From Erythrobacter sp. NAP1 (GTDB taxonomy: Bacteria > Pseudomonadota > Alphaproteobacteria > Sphingomonadales > Sphingomonadaceae): DNA of 64,000 nucleotides. Made by a program: the position numbers and the translations under genes. The notes below the pieces were generated by a model. The model was given only the letters and a program-made list of their open reading frames with translations, was not told where the DNA came from and did not search any database. This document shows positions 63,966 to 64,000 of this stretch, piece by piece (within the stretch, counting starts at the first letter, position 1; every line of letters starts with the position of its first letter). Where the stretch lies: assembly GCF_000152865.1 (NCBI RefSeq), contig NZ_CH672390.1:2955468-3019467 (forward strand). The letters run 5' to 3'.

Positions 63966-64000
63966 ATGTTCGCCGCTATCGGTATCATCGTTCTGATCGT
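63966..64000 (+). CDS. probable motA, first codons only (truncated by window end)
   Basis: ATG after AAGGAAGG opens MFAAIGIIVLI, the usual start of MotA (stator proton channel). Only 11 codons are inside the window, so identity is tentative. Confidence 0.5.
   Translation, partial: MFAAIGIIVLI

Overview
The window is high-GC DNA from an alphaproteobacterium. Gene content fits Sphingomonadales, most likely Erythrobacteraceae: TonB-dependent receptor, MAPEG and MarC proteins, many small secreted lipoproteins, a one-piece PutA, clustered GANTC sites, and a sigma-54/sigma-28 flagellar system. This placement is inference from gene content; no 16S gene is present. It is ordinary chromosome with a few low-GC accessory genes set into it.

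Layout. 0-9.3 kb: alpha/beta hydrolase, then class I ribonucleotide reductase nrdA and nrdB, separated by a run of small lipoprotein, PilZ and membrane genes and both preceded by clustered GANTC sites; then a low-GC PD-(D/E)XK-like nuclease gene. 9.3-15.5 kb: small secreted proteins, two DUF465/YdcH paralogues each with an FNR-type box, a 21-bp phased repeat array, a sulfotransferase, a membrane-anchored thermonuclease and an orphan DUF2282 (bufferin-like) protein. 15.6-22.4 kb: housekeeping (argB, yggT, folD, marC, a TetR/MAPEG pair, LON-domain protein, thioredoxin-TPR co-chaperone, tRNA-Gly). 22.5-31.3 kb: ZnuD-like TonB receptor behind a Zur-like palindrome, a saccharopine-dehydrogenase-like reductase, the second (inverted) copy of the 21-bp array, a ferredoxin-reductase-like flavoprotein, dcd, a serine hydrolase and a curlin-repeat amyloid protein. 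31.4-48.2 kb: putA, a small module (MarR regulator plus START-like lipoprotein) flanked by a duplicated 3' end of mtnP, GST, aldehyde dehydrogenase, a phosphotransferase-DUF6285 fusion with an acyl-CoA dehydrogenase, an APC permease and a large propeller-amidohydrolase.

48.2-64.0 kb is a flagellar cluster in two blocks. On the minus strand: flgA, flgM, flgN-like, lytic transglycosylase, flhA, fliA. On the plus strand, behind a good sigma-54 promoter: flgB-C-D-E-F-G-H-I-J-K-L and the first codons of a probable motA. Between them lie a diguanylate cyclase and a second MotA-like gene paired with a very short MotB-like gene.

The signals most worth follow-up are the paired 21-bp phased arrays with a shared hairpin, the orphan bufferin-like protein, the mtnP 3'-end duplication that brackets a MarR module, the matched FNR boxes of the two DUF465 genes, the GANTC clusters at both RNR genes, and the extra MotA/short-MotB pair.
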